A stretch of DNA of 64,000 nucleotides from Rhodococcus rhodochrous (GCF_014854695.1 NZ_CP027557.1:1860001-1924000); one strand, 5' to 3'. Numbered from the stretch's first letter, positions 33,282-42,823 are shown. Program-made: numbers and translations. Notes: generated by a model not told the origin, from the sequence alone.

Positions 33282-35315
33282 TCAGCCGCGCAGACGCGTG
33301 AGTGCCCGGCGGACCACCGCCGGATCGGCCGTCTCCCAGAACGGCGGCAGCGACGCACGCAGATAACCGCCGTACCGCGCGGTCGCCAGACGCGAGTCGA
33401 GCACCGCCACCACACCCCGGTCGTCGGTGCTGCGCAGCAGACGCCCGACACCCTGCGCCAACAGCAGGGCGGCGTGGTTGGCGGCGACCGCCATGAACCC
33501 GTTGCCGCCGCGTGCCTCCACAGCGCGCTGCCGGGCGACCAGCAGCGGATCATCGGGGCGGGGGAACGGAATCCGGTCGATGATCACCAGCGACAGCGAC
33601 GGGCCCGGAACGTCGACGCCCTGCCACAGCGACAGGGTGCCGAACAGGCTCGTCGCCTCGTCGGCCGCGAACTTCTCGACCAGCGCGCCGGTCGCGTCGT
33701 CACCCTGGCACAGGATCGGCGTGTCGAGACGCTCGCGCAGCGCCTCGGTGGCGGCCTTCGCGGCGCGCATCGAGGAGAACAACCCGAGCGTGCGCCCCTC
33801 GGCGGCGGTGACGAGTTCGGCGATCTCGTCGAGGTGCGAGGGCGGCAGACCGTCGCGACCGGGTGGCGTCAGATGCTTCGCGATGTAGAGGATGCCCGCC
33901 TTCGCGTGATCGAAGGGTGACCCGACATCGATCCCGTTCCACGCGAGATCGCCCTTGTCGGAAGGCGGTTCGGCACCCGAAGCGGAGGTGGTGTCGCTGC
34001 GGGCGGGTGACTGCGGTGGCAGACCCCAGTTGACCGCGAGGCCGTCGAACGACCCGCCGACCGTGAGGGTCGCGGAGGTGAGGACGACCGTGGATTCACC
34101 GAACAACCGGCTGCGCAACAATCCGCCGACCGACAGCGGCGCGACCCGCACGGTGCGGCGCACGTTGCCGCGGAACTCGTCGGCGGCGAGCCACACGACG
34201 TCGGGGCGCTGCGACGGATCGCGCTGTTCGAAGGTCGTGAGCACCCGGACCGCACAGTCGTGCACCTCGTCGATCTCCGCCAGCGCCTGACTGCGGGCCG
34301 CGGCGACTTCGGGATCGGTGCCGGGCTTGGCCGGTCCGATCGCCGTGTGCACGGCCCAGGCGGCGTCGCGGATCGAGGCCAACGCGGCCGCGGCGCCCTC
34401 GGGCAGTTCGTCCCAGCGACCCGCCGGCAGTTCTTCGAGGAACGACTCCCAGTTCTCGGCGGCACCGTCGAGCCGGTCGATCTCCTCGTCCTCGACGAGC
34501 TTGACGCAGCGCCGCGCGGCCGCCGACACCGTGCCCGGCGACAACTCGGCCGTGGCGACGTTCGTGATCCGATCGACGAGTTCGTGCGCCTCGTCGACGA
34601 CCACGACATCGTGCTCGGGCAGGATCGAGATGCCGGTGATCGCATCGATCGCGAGCAGTGCATGGTTGGTGACGACCACGTCGACCTGCGCGGCCTCGGC
34701 GCGCGCGATCTCGGCGAAGCAATCTTCCCCCACCGGGCACCGCGACTTGCCGAGGCACTCGCGCGCGGTGACGGAGAGCTGACGCCACGCCTGATCGGAG
34801 ACACCGGGGGACAGGTCGTCGCGGTCGCCGGTCTCGGTGGTGGACGACCACTCCGTCACCCGCCGCACCTCGCGGCCGATGCGCGAGAGGGCGAAGGCGT
34901 CGAACAGTTCGGCGTCGGGCGTCTCCTCGGCGAGTCCGGTATGAATCTTGTTCAGGCACAGGTAGTTTCCGCGACCCTTGAGGATCGCGAAGCGCGGGCG
35001 CCGGCCGAGCGAACCGGTGAGGGCGTCGGCGAGTCGCGGCAGGTCGCGCTCGACGAGCTGCCGCTGCAACGCGATGGTCGCGGTGGAGACCACCACGGTG
35101 CGGCCCGTCTTCACCGCGTACCGGATGCTCGGCACGAGATAGGCCAAAGACTTGCCGGTACCCGTGCCGGCTTGCACGGCGAGGTGTTCGCCGGTGTCGA
35201 TGCTGTGCGCGACGGCCGAGGCCATCGTCAGCTGGTTGCGCCGCTCCTTACCGCCCAGCGCGTGCACCGCGGTTCGCAGCAATTCTGGGACTTCGGGGAG
35301 ATCCGGCACCGGCAC
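33282..35315 (-). CDS. dinG: DinG-type DEAH-box DNA helicase
   Basis: 677 aa from the GTG giving MPVPDLPEVPELLRTAV, chosen to match M. tuberculosis DinG length; the open frame extends 36 codons further. Walker A AVQAGTGTGKSLAYLVPSI, the iron-sulphur cysteines in NYLCLNKI, ARECLGKSRCPVGEDC, DEAH box VVVDEAHELVDR, and helicase motifs SATLTVGGSFD, GLFSSMRA and FGTLSLWQGVDVPGPSLS are present. It is an XPD-like 5'-3' helicase that resolves R-loops, G-quadruplexes and replication/transcription conflicts. Third gene of pncB-pncA-dinG, 19 bases after pncA. Confidence 0.95.
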   Translation of the reverse strand: MPVPDLPEVPELLRTAVHALGGKERRNQLTMASAVAHSIDTGEHLAVQAGTGTGKSLAYLVPSIRYAVKTGRTVVVSTATIALQRQLVERDLPRLADALTGSLGRRPRFAILKGRGNYLCLNKIHTGLAEETPDAELFDAFALSRIGREVRRVTEWSSTTETGDRDDLSPGVSDQAWRQLSVTARECLGKSRCPVGEDCFAEIARAEAAQVDVVVTNHALLAIDAITGISILPEHDVVVVDEAHELVDRITNVATAELSPGTVSAAARRCVKLVEDEEIDRLDGAAENWESFLEELPAGRWDELPEGAAAALASIRDAAWAVHTAIGPAKPGTDPEVAAARSQALAEIDEVHDCAVRVLTTFEQRDPSQRPDVVWLAADEFRGNVRRTVRVAPLSVGGLLRSRLFGESTVVLTSATLTVGGSFDGLAVNWGLPPQSPARSDTTSASGAEPPSDKGDLAWNGIDVGSPFDHAKAGILYIAKHLTPPGRDGLPPSHLDEIAELVTAAEGRTLGLFSSMRAAKAATEALRERLDTPILCQGDDATGALVEKFAADEATSLFGTLSLWQGVDVPGPSLSLVIIDRIPFPRPDDPLLVARQRAVEARGGNGFMAVAANHAALLLAQGVGRLLRSTDDRGVVAVLDSRLATARYGGYLRASLPPFWETADPAVVRRALTRLRG

Positions 35316-35334
35316 AGGGTATCGGTCCCCACCG

Positions 35335-35961
35335 TCACCTTCGGTCTGCGACCCCACTACCTGTGACTTCGGTGATATCGGTGTCGCCGGGAAGGTCAAT
35401 GACCAGCTCGACACCGGCCTCACGCATCCGCTCGAGGGCGGGGCGGATCGTCGTCTCCGACACCCCCGCGGTGTAGGGCAGCAGCACCCGAGCGCCGAAA
35501 CCCTCCTCTACCGCGTCGAGCGCGGTGGCCCGCACGCAGTGGTCGGTGGCGATCCCGACGATGTCGACATCCGTCACGCCGCGGTCGCGCAACCACGACA
35601 CCAGCGGCGTGCCCTCGTCGTCGATTCCCTCGAAGCCCGAATAGGCCGCGTCGTCGGCCCCCTTCGAGAAGACGGCCTCGAACCGGTCCGTGCTCAGCTC
35701 CGGATGGAAGTCCGCACCCGGCGTCCCGGCCCGGCAGTGCGGCGGCCACGAGTCGACGAAATCGGGTTCGGGAGAGAAATGGTCCCCGGGATCGACGTGA
35801 TGGTCGCGGGTCGCGACGATGTGTACGTAGTCGTCACCGCGCGCCTGCAGGAACCGTGTGATGTCGGACGCCACCCGCGAGCCGCCCTCCACGGCGAGCG
35901 AACCGCCCTCGCAGAAGTCGTTCTGGACGTCGACCACCAGCAATGCGCGCGTGGCACTCAC
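35335..35961 (-). CDS. pncA: Nicotinamidase (pyrazinamidase)
   Basis: 208 aa cysteine hydrolase of the isochorismatase family. Catalytic triad D11, K100 and C142 (LVVDVQNDF, FSKGAD, TDHCVRAT) and the metal ligands D53, H55, H61 and H75 all align with M. tuberculosis PncA shifted by four residues. It converts nicotinamide to nicotinic acid, and in that species also activates pyrazinamide. GTG start overlaps the pncB stop by GTGA. Its product is the substrate of PncB, so the two genes form a two-step salvage path. Confidence 0.95.
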   Translation of the reverse strand: MSATRALLVVDVQNDFCEGGSLAVEGGSRVASDITRFLQARGDDYVHIVATRDHHVDPGDHFSPEPDFVDSWPPHCRAGTPGADFHPELSTDRFEAVFSKGADDAAYSGFEGIDDEGTPLVSWLRDRGVTDVDIVGIATDHCVRATALDAVEEGFGARVLLPYTAGVSETTIRPALERMREAGVELVIDLPGDTDITEVTGSGVADRR

Positions 35962-37289
35962 CCCTCACGGACGAAGCGGGTGGGGATGGCGGGATCCCCG
36001 GCCGAGAGCGTCAGGCCCTCCCACGGCAGACGCACCATGCCCTGCCGGAGATACTCCCGGCTCTCTTCCAGGGTAGGCAGATCGCCGACCGCCTCGCCAC
36101 CACGGACCAGCGGGATCATCAGTTCGTGGACCTGCGAACCCTCGCCCGGCGGAACCTGCTCGGCGCGGGCCGGGTACACGACCTCCTCGACGAGCGTGCC
36201 CGTCCTCCGCGCGTACCGGACGGCCCGCTTGGCGCCCCCGCGGGACTCCTTCGCCGCACTGCGCTTCTCGACCGCGATGCCGTCCACCTCCACGAGTTTG
36301 AAGACCATCCCCGCCGTCGGAGCCCCCGACCCGGTGACCAGCGACGTGCCGACACCGTAGGCGTCGACCGGCTCGGCCCGCAGACCCGCGATCCCGTACT
36401 CGTCGAGATCACCGGACATCACGATCTTCGTGCGGGTCGCGCCGAGTCCGTCGAGCTGTTCGCGCACCTGGCGTGCGAGCACACCGAGATCGCCCGAATC
36501 GATCCGCACGCCACCGAGTTCGGGGCCGGCCACTGCGATCGCCGTGTTCACGCCGTCGGTGATGTCGTAGGTGTCCACCAGTAGGGTCGTGCCCACGCCG
36601 AGGCTCTCGACCTGGCTGCGGAAGGCGGACGCCTCGTCGCGGCCGGCCGTCGTGGTGTGCAGCAGGGTGAACGCGTGCGCGGCGGTACCCGCCGCGGGGA
36701 TGCCGTACCGTTGCGCGGCCTGCAGATTGGACGTCGAGTCGAAGCCCGCGAGATAGGCGGCGCGCGCCGCGGCGACCGCCGCTTCCTCGTGGGTGCGCCG
36801 CGAACCCATCTCGATGAGCGCGCGGCCGTCGGCCACACTCACCATGCGCGCCGCGGCCGAGGCGATCGCACTGTCGTGGTTGAAGATGGACAGGGTCAGC
36901 GTCTCGAGCAGCACGCACTCGGCGAAGGTGCCGCTCACCGACAGGATCGGCGAACCCGGGAAGAAGAAGTCGCCCTCGCGGTAGCCGTCGATGTCGCCGG
37001 AGAACCGGAAGTCGCGCAGCCACTCGACGGTGCGCGGAGTGAGGAAACCGGCTGCGAGTCCGAGTTCGGCCTCGTCGAACCGGAACGATGCGAGTGCCTC
37101 GATCAACCGTGCGGTGCCCGCGACGACGCCGTACCGCCGGCCCGGGGGAAGACGCCGGGCGAAGACCTCGAAGACGCACGGGCGGTCGCCCGTGCCGTCC
37201 GCCAGGGCAGCCTCGAGCATGGTCAACTCGTACATGTCCGTGAACAGTGCGGTGCCGGGACGACCGGCAGGGTGAATGGCTTCGGGCAC
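35958..37289 (-). CDS. pncB: Nicotinate phosphoribosyltransferase
   Basis: 443 aa, GTG start ([24 protein letters not shown]). Family motifs: [34 protein letters not shown], the histidine region [15 protein letters not shown], and [21 protein letters not shown] and [13 protein letters not shown] of the phosphoribosyl site. It makes nicotinate mononucleotide from nicotinic acid and PRPP in the Preiss-Handler NAD route. First gene of the operon and divergent from clpS with about 70 bases between. Orthologous position to pncB1 (Rv1330c). Confidence 0.95.
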   Translation of the reverse strand: MPEAIHPAGRPGTALFTDMYELTMLEAALADGTGDRPCVFEVFARRLPPGRRYGVVAGTARLIEALASFRFDEAELGLAAGFLTPRTVEWLRDFRFSGDIDGYREGDFFFPGSPILSVSGTFAECVLLETLTLSIFNHDSAIASAAARMVSVADGRALIEMGSRRTHEEAAVAAARAAYLAGFDSTSNLQAAQRYGIPAAGTAAHAFTLLHTTTAGRDEASAFRSQVESLGVGTTLLVDTYDITDGVNTAIAVAGPELGGVRIDSGDLGVLARQVREQLDGLGATRTKIVMSGDLDEYGIAGLRAEPVDAYGVGTSLVTGSGAPTAGMVFKLVEVDGIAVEKRSAAKESRGGAKRAVRYARRTGTLVEEVVYPARAEQVPPGEGSQVHELMIPLVRGGEAVGDLPTLEESREYLRQGMVRLPWEGLTLSAGDPAIPTRFVREG

Positions 37290-37358
37290 CCGATCACTGT
37301 AGAGCCACGGCCTCCGAGGCGGGTTTTTCGCGGTGCTCCGAAGTCGTACCCTGGGAAC

Positions 37359-37715
37359 ATGGCGCCGTGTAGTACGACCACTCCGCTCGACGTCCGCTCG
37401 ACGGCCGGCCAGGCCGTTCCGGTCATGGCAGGACAGGCCGTTCCCGCCGAAGCCGAAATCGTCGAGGAGATCGAAGCGGTCGACAGGCCATGGGTGACCG
37501 TGGTCTGGGACGACCCCGTCAACCTCATGCACTACGTGACGTTCATCTTCCAGAAGCTGTTCGGGTACAGCAAGGCCAAGGCCACCGAGCTCATGCTCAA
37601 GGTCCACAACGAGGGCAAGGCCGTCGTGTCGAGCGGTTCGCGTGACAAGATGGAACACGACGTGCAGCGTCTGCACGCCGCCGGACTGTGGGCGACGATG
37701 CAGCGCGACGAATGA
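37359..37715 (+). CDS. clpS: ATP-dependent Clp protease adaptor ClpS
   Basis: 118 aa. The conserved ClpS core follows a 40-residue extension: [46 protein letters not shown], with the N-degron pocket residues DDP...M..V. It delivers proteins with destabilising N-termini to ClpC/ClpP. The N-terminal extension is longer than in E. coli and also a little longer than in M. tuberculosis; an internal Met (VMAGQAVP) could be an alternative start. It is followed by the DUF2017 gene with a 24-base gap. Confidence 0.95.
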   Translation: MAPCSTTTPLDVRSTAGQAVPVMAGQAVPAEAEIVEEIEAVDRPWVTVVWDDPVNLMHYVTFIFQKLFGYSKAKATELMLKVHNEGKAVVSSGSRDKMEHDVQRLHAAGLWATMQRDE

Positions 37716-37739
37716 TCCCCACAGGAGGGCCCGACCGAC

Positions 37740-38318
37740 GTGCGGCAGTGGACCAGGAAGAACTCGCTCAGCGGCCCCAAGCTCCGGTCGGAGATGGACG
37801 CCCACGAAGCGTCGGTGCTGCGGTCGCTCGTGTCCTCCGTGCTGGGCATGCTCGAGGAACGCGCCGGACAGGCCCCGCAGGACGACCTCGCGGCGCTGAC
37901 GGGTCTGCGCACCGGTAACGCCACCCCGCCCGAGATCCCGGCGCTGCGCCGCCTCCTGCCCGATTTCCACCGCCCGGACGCCGATGCCGTCGCCGATGTC
38001 GACGACGACGCCGCCGACCTCAACGGTGCGATGCGCAGCCTGCACGAACCGAGCATCATCGACGCCAAGCTCGCCGCCGGCGCGGTCATCCTGCGCACCG
38101 TGCCCGAAGGCGGCGGCAAGGTGGTGCTCAATCCCGAACAGGCCGAAGCCTGGCTGTACGGACTCAACGACGTGCGACTCGCGCTCGGCACCACCCTCAG
38201 CATCGACGCCGACACCCCCGACGTCCTCGACGACGACGATCCGCGTGCCCCGCATCTCGACGTCTACCACTGGCTGACGTGGATGCAGGACTCCCTCGTC
38301 CAGGCGCTGCAGCCGTGA
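37740..38318 (+). CDS. DUF2017 protein, homologue of M. tuberculosis Rv1332 (AosR), without cysteines
   Basis: 192 aa from GTG (MRQWTRKNSLSGPKLRSEMDAHEASVLRSLVSSVL). DUF2017 proteins are found between clpS and the P1 peptidase gene in actinobacteria. The M. tuberculosis orthologue has been described as AosR, a redox-responsive regulator that works with SigH; I recall this depends on cysteines. This protein has no cysteine at all, so a thiol-sensing role is unlikely here. Mostly helical, acidic middle (DADAVADVDDDAADL). Its stop overlaps the next start by GTGA. Confidence 0.88.
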   Translation: MRQWTRKNSLSGPKLRSEMDAHEASVLRSLVSSVLGMLEERAGQAPQDDLAALTGLRTGNATPPEIPALRRLLPDFHRPDADAVADVDDDAADLNGAMRSLHEPSIIDAKLAAGAVILRTVPEGGGKVVLNPEQAEAWLYGLNDVRLALGTTLSIDADTPDVLDDDDPRAPHLDVYHWLTWMQDSLVQALQP

Positions 38319-39409
38319 TCGTGCCGGGACCGACCGATTCGCTGCTCGACGTGACGGGTCTGAGTGTCGGCCACTGGCAGCGCCTCGACCCCGAGGTCAC
38401 CGTCGGCACCCCCGACATTCCCGGTACGGGCGCCGCCACGGGATGCACCGTCGTGCTCGCCGACCCGTCCGCCGTCGCCTCGGTGGACGTGCGCGGCGGG
38501 GGACCGGGCACCCGGGAGACCGACCTGCTCGATCCGAGCCACTCCGTGCAGCGCGTCGACGCGGTACTCCTCACCGGTGGCAGTGCGTACGGGCTGGCCG
38601 CCGCCGACGGCGTGATGCGTTATCTCGAGATGAACGGCAAGGGGATTCCGATGGGCGCGCCCGGCGCGGTCGTCCCGATCGTCCCCGGTGCCGTTATCTT
38701 CGACCTGCCGGTGGGGCAGTGGTCCGCGCGCCCGACCGCCGGTTCCGGCTGCACCGCCGCCGCCACCGCCAGTTCCACGCACTTCGACCGCGGCAGCGCC
38801 GGCGCCGGCACCGGTGCCCGCGCCGGGGCGCTCAAGGGCGGCATCGGATCGGCGAGCGTGCGGATCACGGACGGTCCCGCAGCCGGGGTGACCGTGGCGG
38901 CGCTGATGGTCGCCAACCCTGTCGGTTCGGTGTTCGACCCCGTGACCGGCCTGCCCTGGGGCGTCGACGCCGCGCGAGCCGAGGAACTCGGACTGTCGTC
39001 GCCGTCGGCGTCGGATCTCGCCGCGGCCCGCGCGCTCGGCGACAAGGGCACCGTCCTCAACACCACGATCGGTGTGGTCGCCACCGACGCACCGCTGTCG
39101 AAGGCGGCGTGCCGTCGCGTCGCGGTCACCGGACACGACGGTATCGGCCGCGCGATCCGTCCCGCGCACTCCCCGCTCGACGGCGACACGATCTTCGCCC
39201 TCTCGACCGGCACCGCCGACGTCTCCGACGCACTCCGCGACGCCCCGTCGATCCCGGCCTTCGCCCCCGAACTGCCGATCCTCGCCGCGGTGTGCGAAGC
39301 CGCGGCGGTGGTGGTCGAACGCGCGATCGTCGACGCGATCCTGTCCGCGACCTCCGTGGCCGACATCCCCGCCTATCGCGACGTGCTGCCCTCGGTCTTC
39401 GGCCGCTGA
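38315..39409 (+). CDS. P1-family peptidase / aminopeptidase (DmpA-like)
   Basis: 364 aa from the GTG that overlaps the DUF2017 stop. Ntn-hydrolase of the DmpA/P1 (peptidase S58) family: LTGGSAYGLAAADGVMRYLE, GAVVPIVPGAVIFDL and the autocleavage region DKGTVLNTTIGVVATDAPLSKAACRRVA. The last contains the Asn-Thr pair at which such proteins process themselves to expose a nucleophile. Homologue of Rv1333. Substrate unknown (possibly beta-amino or D-amino acid peptides). In M. tuberculosis the next genes are mec-cysO-cysM; here they are absent. Confidence 0.88.
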   Translation: MIVPGPTDSLLDVTGLSVGHWQRLDPEVTVGTPDIPGTGAATGCTVVLADPSAVASVDVRGGGPGTRETDLLDPSHSVQRVDAVLLTGGSAYGLAAADGVMRYLEMNGKGIPMGAPGAVVPIVPGAVIFDLPVGQWSARPTAGSGCTAAATASSTHFDRGSAGAGTGARAGALKGGIGSASVRITDGPAAGVTVAALMVANPVGSVFDPVTGLPWGVDAARAEELGLSSPSASDLAAARALGDKGTVLNTTIGVVATDAPLSKAACRRVAVTGHDGIGRAIRPAHSPLDGDTIFALSTGTADVSDALRDAPSIPAFAPELPILAAVCEAAAVVVERAIVDAILSATSVADIPAYRDVLPSVFGR

Positions 39410-39435
39410 CCGGTACGTGACGGCAGAATGGTGCC

Positions 39436-40062
39436 ATGACCATTCCCAGCGGTACCGGCGCCGACACCCGAATCCGGCCGATCTGGCAACGTGCCGGACT
39501 GTGGATCGGTGGGTTCGTCGCGATGCTCTACGGCATCGAGACCGTCGATGCGGTGCTCCCCGCCGATCTCGACGCGGCCGGTGTCGAACCCCGCACCGCC
39601 GACGGGCTGTGGGGCGTGCTGTTCGCGCCGATCCTGCACGCCGACTGGGCCCACCTCACCGCCAACACCGTGCCCGCGCTCGTCCTCGGCTTCCTGGTGC
39701 TGCTCTCCGGCATCGGGCGCGGCCTGGCCGCCACCGCGATCATCTGGGTCGTCGCAGGAGTGGGGACGTGGCTGATCGCGGGCTCGGGCGAGACCCACAT
39801 CGGAGCGTCGAGCCTGATCTTCGGGTGGCTCACCTATCTGATCGTGCGCGGCGTGTTCACCCGCAAGGCCGGGCAGATCCTGCTGGGAGTCGTGGTGCTG
39901 TTCCTCTACGGCGGCATGCTGTGGGGCGTGCTGCCGAGCGAACCGTGGATCTCCTGGGAAGGGCACTTCTTCGGTGCCGTCGGCGGCGTCCTCGCGGCGT
40001 GGGCGCTGTCCGCGGACGCGCGTCGCGCCCGCCGCACCACCACCTCCGTCGTGCCGCGCTGA
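39436..40062 (+). CDS. Rhomboid-family intramembrane serine protease
   Basis: 208 aa, homologue of Rv1337 with six predicted transmembrane helices. Catalytic Ser lies in ETHIGASSLIFGWLTYL and the partner His in WISWEGHFFGAVGGVL, with the WAHLTANTVPAL motif (H-x-x-x-N) upstream. The usual GxSG is GASS here, but the nucleophile Ser is kept. It would cleave membrane proteins within or near the membrane. In M. tuberculosis murI follows; here the next gene is the MBL protein. Confidence 0.9.
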   Translation: MTIPSGTGADTRIRPIWQRAGLWIGGFVAMLYGIETVDAVLPADLDAAGVEPRTADGLWGVLFAPILHADWAHLTANTVPALVLGFLVLLSGIGRGLAATAIIWVVAGVGTWLIAGSGETHIGASSLIFGWLTYLIVRGVFTRKAGQILLGVVVLFLYGGMLWGVLPSEPWISWEGHFFGAVGGVLAAWALSADARRARRTTTSVVPR

Positions 40063-40196
40063 CCACCCGCGCCGACAACCCACCGATCGGCCACGCGAAG
40101 TGGCCGAACGATCCGCGCGTCACACCTTCCCGGCCATTGTGAGTCTGCGCCGCAATACGCGCGTTGGCTTCATCGAGGGACCTTCGGCATGGCAGC

Positions 40197-40967
40197 ATGG
40201 CTGATATGCGCATGACCGTTCTGGGGTGCTCGGGCAGTGTGGCCGGGCCGGATTCCGCAGCCTCCGGCTACCTGCTGACGGCACCGGACACCCCGCCCCT
40301 GGTCATCGACTTCGGTCCCGGCGTCCTCGGCGCGCTCCAGCGCCACGCCGACCCCGGTGAAGTGTCGATCCTGCTGTCCCATCTGCACGCCGATCACTGC
40401 CTCGACCTGCCCGGTCTGCTGGTCTGGCGCCGTTACTCGCCGTCCCCGCCGCAGGGCCGCGTCCTCACCTACGGTCCCGCCGGCACCGCCCACCGCATCG
40501 GCGTGGCGTCCGCGGAGATCCCCGGCGAGGTCGACGACGTCAGCGACACCCTCGACGTCCGGATGCTCGGCGACGGCGAGCAGATCCGGTTCGGGAGCCT
40601 GACCATCTGCCCCGGTCGCGTCCATCACCCGCCGGAGGCCTACGGCTTCCGCATCACCAGTGACTCCGGCCGCACCCTCGTCTACACCGGCGACACCGGC
40701 ATGTGCGATTCGGTCGTCGAACTCGCCCGCGGCGCCGACGTGCTGCTCGCCGAGGCATCGTGGACCCACGCGCCGGGGGAACGCCCCGAGGGCGTGCACC
40801 TCTCGGGCACCGAAGCCGGACGCGTCGCAGCCCTCGCCGGTGTCGGCGAACTCCTCCTGACCCACATCCCGCCGTGGACCTCCCGCGAGGACGTCATCGC
40901 CGAGGCCAAGGCCGAGTACTCCGGACCGGTCCACGCCGTCACCGCCGGAGACGTGTACCGCATCTGA
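40197..40967 (+). CDS. MBL-fold cyclic nucleotide phosphodiesterase (Rv1339-like)
   Basis: 256 aa. Metallo-beta-lactamase fold with [22 protein letters not shown] (HxHxDH), [21 protein letters not shown] and [15 protein letters not shown]. It closely resembles Rv1339, described as an atypical class II cAMP phosphodiesterase that lowers cAMP; the adenylate cyclase of this window would be the matching source. Start: the ATG giving [14 protein letters not shown] is taken, but two later ATGs (MRMTVLG, MTVLG) fit equally well and the M. tuberculosis protein begins near the second. Upstream gap holds nothing else. Confidence 0.9.
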   Translation: MADMRMTVLGCSGSVAGPDSAASGYLLTAPDTPPLVIDFGPGVLGALQRHADPGEVSILLSHLHADHCLDLPGLLVWRRYSPSPPQGRVLTYGPAGTAHRIGVASAEIPGEVDDVSDTLDVRMLGDGEQIRFGSLTICPGRVHHPPEAYGFRITSDSGRTLVYTGDTGMCDSVVELARGADVLLAEASWTHAPGERPEGVHLSGTEAGRVAALAGVGELLLTHIPPWTSREDVIAEAKAEYSGPVHAVTAGDVYRI

Positions 40968-41001
40968 AAGGCCCGTCCCCGGATCGCCTAGGCTCGGACG
41001 A

Positions 41002-41790
41002 GTGACGACACGAGAAGACGGCAGAGCGGACGACGAACTCCGGAACATTCGCATCACCCGGGGTTTCACCAACCACCCGGCGGGCTCGGTGCTCGTCGAA
41101 TTCGGACAGACCCGCGTGATGTGCACCGCCAGCGTCGAGGAAGGCGTCCCCCGGTGGCGCCGGGGCTCCGGTCTCGGCTGGCTCACCGCCGAGTACGCAA
41201 TGCTCCCCGCCGCCACCCACACCCGCAGCGGACGCGAATCGGTCAAAGGCAAGCTCGGCGGCCGCACCCAGGAGATCAGCCGGCTCGTCGGCCGGTCGCT
41301 GCGCGCGTGCATCGACCTCGCCGCGCTCGGTGAGAACACCATCGCGATCGACTGCGACGTGCTGCAGGCCGACGGAGGCACCCGCACCGCGGCGATCACC
41401 GGCGCCTACGTCGCGCTGTGCGACGCGGTGACCTACCTGCGTGCCGCGGGCAGCCTCGCCGACCCGCAACCCATCTCGTGCCAGATCGCCGCCGTCAGCG
41501 TCGGCGTGGTCGACGGCCGCGTCCGCCTCGACCTGCCCTACGAGGAGGACGTGCGCGCCGAGGTCGACATGAACGTCGTCGCCACCGAGACGGGCACCCT
41601 CGTCGAGGTCCAGGGCACCGGCGAAGGCGCGACCTTCCCGCGCTCCACGCTCGACGCGATGCTCGATTCCTCGCTCGCCGGCATCGAGGAACTGTGCCGG
41701 ATCCAGCGCGAGGTGCTCGCCGAGCCGTACCCGGGCACCCTGCCCGAGCCGGTCGAGGCGGGGGTCGTCAAGAAGAAGTTCGGAGTCTGA
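41002..41790 (+). CDS. rph: Ribonuclease PH
   Basis: 262 aa, GTG start. Phosphorolytic 3'-5' exoribonuclease that trims tRNA precursors, forming a hexameric ring. Motifs [84 protein letters not shown] and the phosphate-site residues are intact. One base separates it from rdgB, so the two are co-translated. Same order as Rv1340-Rv1341. Confidence 0.97.
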   Translation: MTTREDGRADDELRNIRITRGFTNHPAGSVLVEFGQTRVMCTASVEEGVPRWRRGSGLGWLTAEYAMLPAATHTRSGRESVKGKLGGRTQEISRLVGRSLRACIDLAALGENTIAIDCDVLQADGGTRTAAITGAYVALCDAVTYLRAAGSLADPQPISCQIAAVSVGVVDGRVRLDLPYEEDVRAEVDMNVVATETGTLVEVQGTGEGATFPRSTLDAMLDSSLAGIEELCRIQREVLAEPYPGTLPEPVEAGVVKKKFGV

Positions 41791-41791
41791 C

Positions 41792-42409
41792 GTGCGGGTG
41801 CTGGTCGCAAGTCGCAACGCGAAGAAACTGCGCGAACTGCAGCGCGTGCTCGACCGCGCCGGGATCGAGGGCATCGAACTCGTAGGCCTCGACACCGTCC
41901 CGCCCTACCCGGAGGCACCCGAGACGGGGGAGACCTTCGAGGCGAACGCCGGAGCCAAGGCCCGCGACGGCGCCGTCGCCACGGGGATGCCCTGCGTCGC
42001 CGACGACTCCGGTCTCGAGGTCGACGCCCTGCGCGGCATGCCCGGCGTGCTCTCGGCGCGCTGGAGCGGACGCCACGGCGACGACGAGGCGAACACCGCA
42101 CTGTTGCTCGGCCAAATGCAGGACGTGCCGGACGAGCGGCGCGGCGCGGCATTCGTATCGGCCTGCGCGCTCGTGGTGCCGTCGGACCACGGATTCGTCA
42201 CGACCGTCGTGCGCGGCGAATGGCGCGGCAGCATCGTGCGCGAGCCGCGCGGCGAGAACGGCTTCGGCTACGACCCGGTCTTCCTCCCCGAAGGTGAGGA
42301 ACGCACCGCGGCGGAACTGTCCGCGGAGGAGAAGGACGCACAGTCGCATCGAGGACGGGCACTCGCCCAGCTCGTGCCCGCCCTCGCTGCGCTCGCCGCG
42401 AGCCGCTAG
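41792..42409 (+). CDS. rdgB: Non-canonical purine NTP pyrophosphatase (dITP/XTPase)
   Basis: 205 aa, GTG start. HAM1/RdgB family: begins LVASRNAKKLRELQRVL, then PETGETFEANAGAKARDGA, CVADDSGLEVDALRGMPGVLSARW and ENGFGYDPVFLPEGEERTAAELS. It removes dITP, XTP and similar nucleotides to protect DNA and RNA. The stop codon overlaps the 3' end of the convergent DUF3349 gene by 4 bases. Confidence 0.97.
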   Translation: MRVLVASRNAKKLRELQRVLDRAGIEGIELVGLDTVPPYPEAPETGETFEANAGAKARDGAVATGMPCVADDSGLEVDALRGMPGVLSARWSGRHGDDEANTALLLGQMQDVPDERRGAAFVSACALVVPSDHGFVTTVVRGEWRGSIVREPRGENGFGYDPVFLPEGEERTAAELSAEEKDAQSHRGRALAQLVPALAALAASR

Positions 42410-42771
42410 CGCGCGCCGGCCTGCGTTCCCGGTTCGGCGGGTACGGTCGGCTCGTCGCCGCGGGAGAGTTCACCGCCCACGACGGGCCAGCCCGCAGCGA
42501 CCAGCTGTTCACGGACGCGCTCGACGTCCTGCGGGTCCGGTTCCTCGTGGATCACCCCTGCCACGATCTTCCGCAGGGTGTCGTGGTCGACCTGCCGCTC
42601 CGGGTGCTCGGACGCGGTCGCCGCTGCCGTCTCGATCGCCTCGAGGAGTTCCTCGTCGGTGAGACGACGCTTGAGCACGGCGAGCAACGCGAAGTGATCC
42701 TTCGCCGGGATCCCTTCGGGATATCCCGCACGCAACCAGTCCAGTACCACCCGTGGATTCCAACGCGCCAT
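42406..42771 (-). CDS. DUF3349 small acidic protein
   Basis: 121 aa from the ATG (MARWNPRVVLDWLRAGYPEGIP) that follows GGAGG; a longer GTG-start form has no better site. DUF3349 is an actinobacterial domain with the segment VLDWLRAGYPEGIPAKDHFALLAVLKRRLTDEELLEAI. Function unknown. It ends 4 bases inside the end of convergent rdgB. Confidence 0.85.
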   Translation of the reverse strand: MARWNPRVVLDWLRAGYPEGIPAKDHFALLAVLKRRLTDEELLEAIETAAATASEHPERQVDHDTLRKIVAGVIHEEPDPQDVERVREQLVAAGWPVVGGELSRGDEPTVPAEPGTQAGAR

Positions 42772-42798
42772 CGTCGCCTCCTCACTCACCGTCCCGCA

Positions 42799-42823
42799 CG
42801 GACCCTTCGAACCGAAGGGTCCG
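42799..42823 (-). terminator. Hairpin between DUF3349 and TetR genes
   Basis: 11-bp perfect stem CGGACCCTTCG / CGAAGGGTCCG with a 3-base loop. Probably ends the upstream TetR transcript on the minus strand. Confidence 0.65.
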
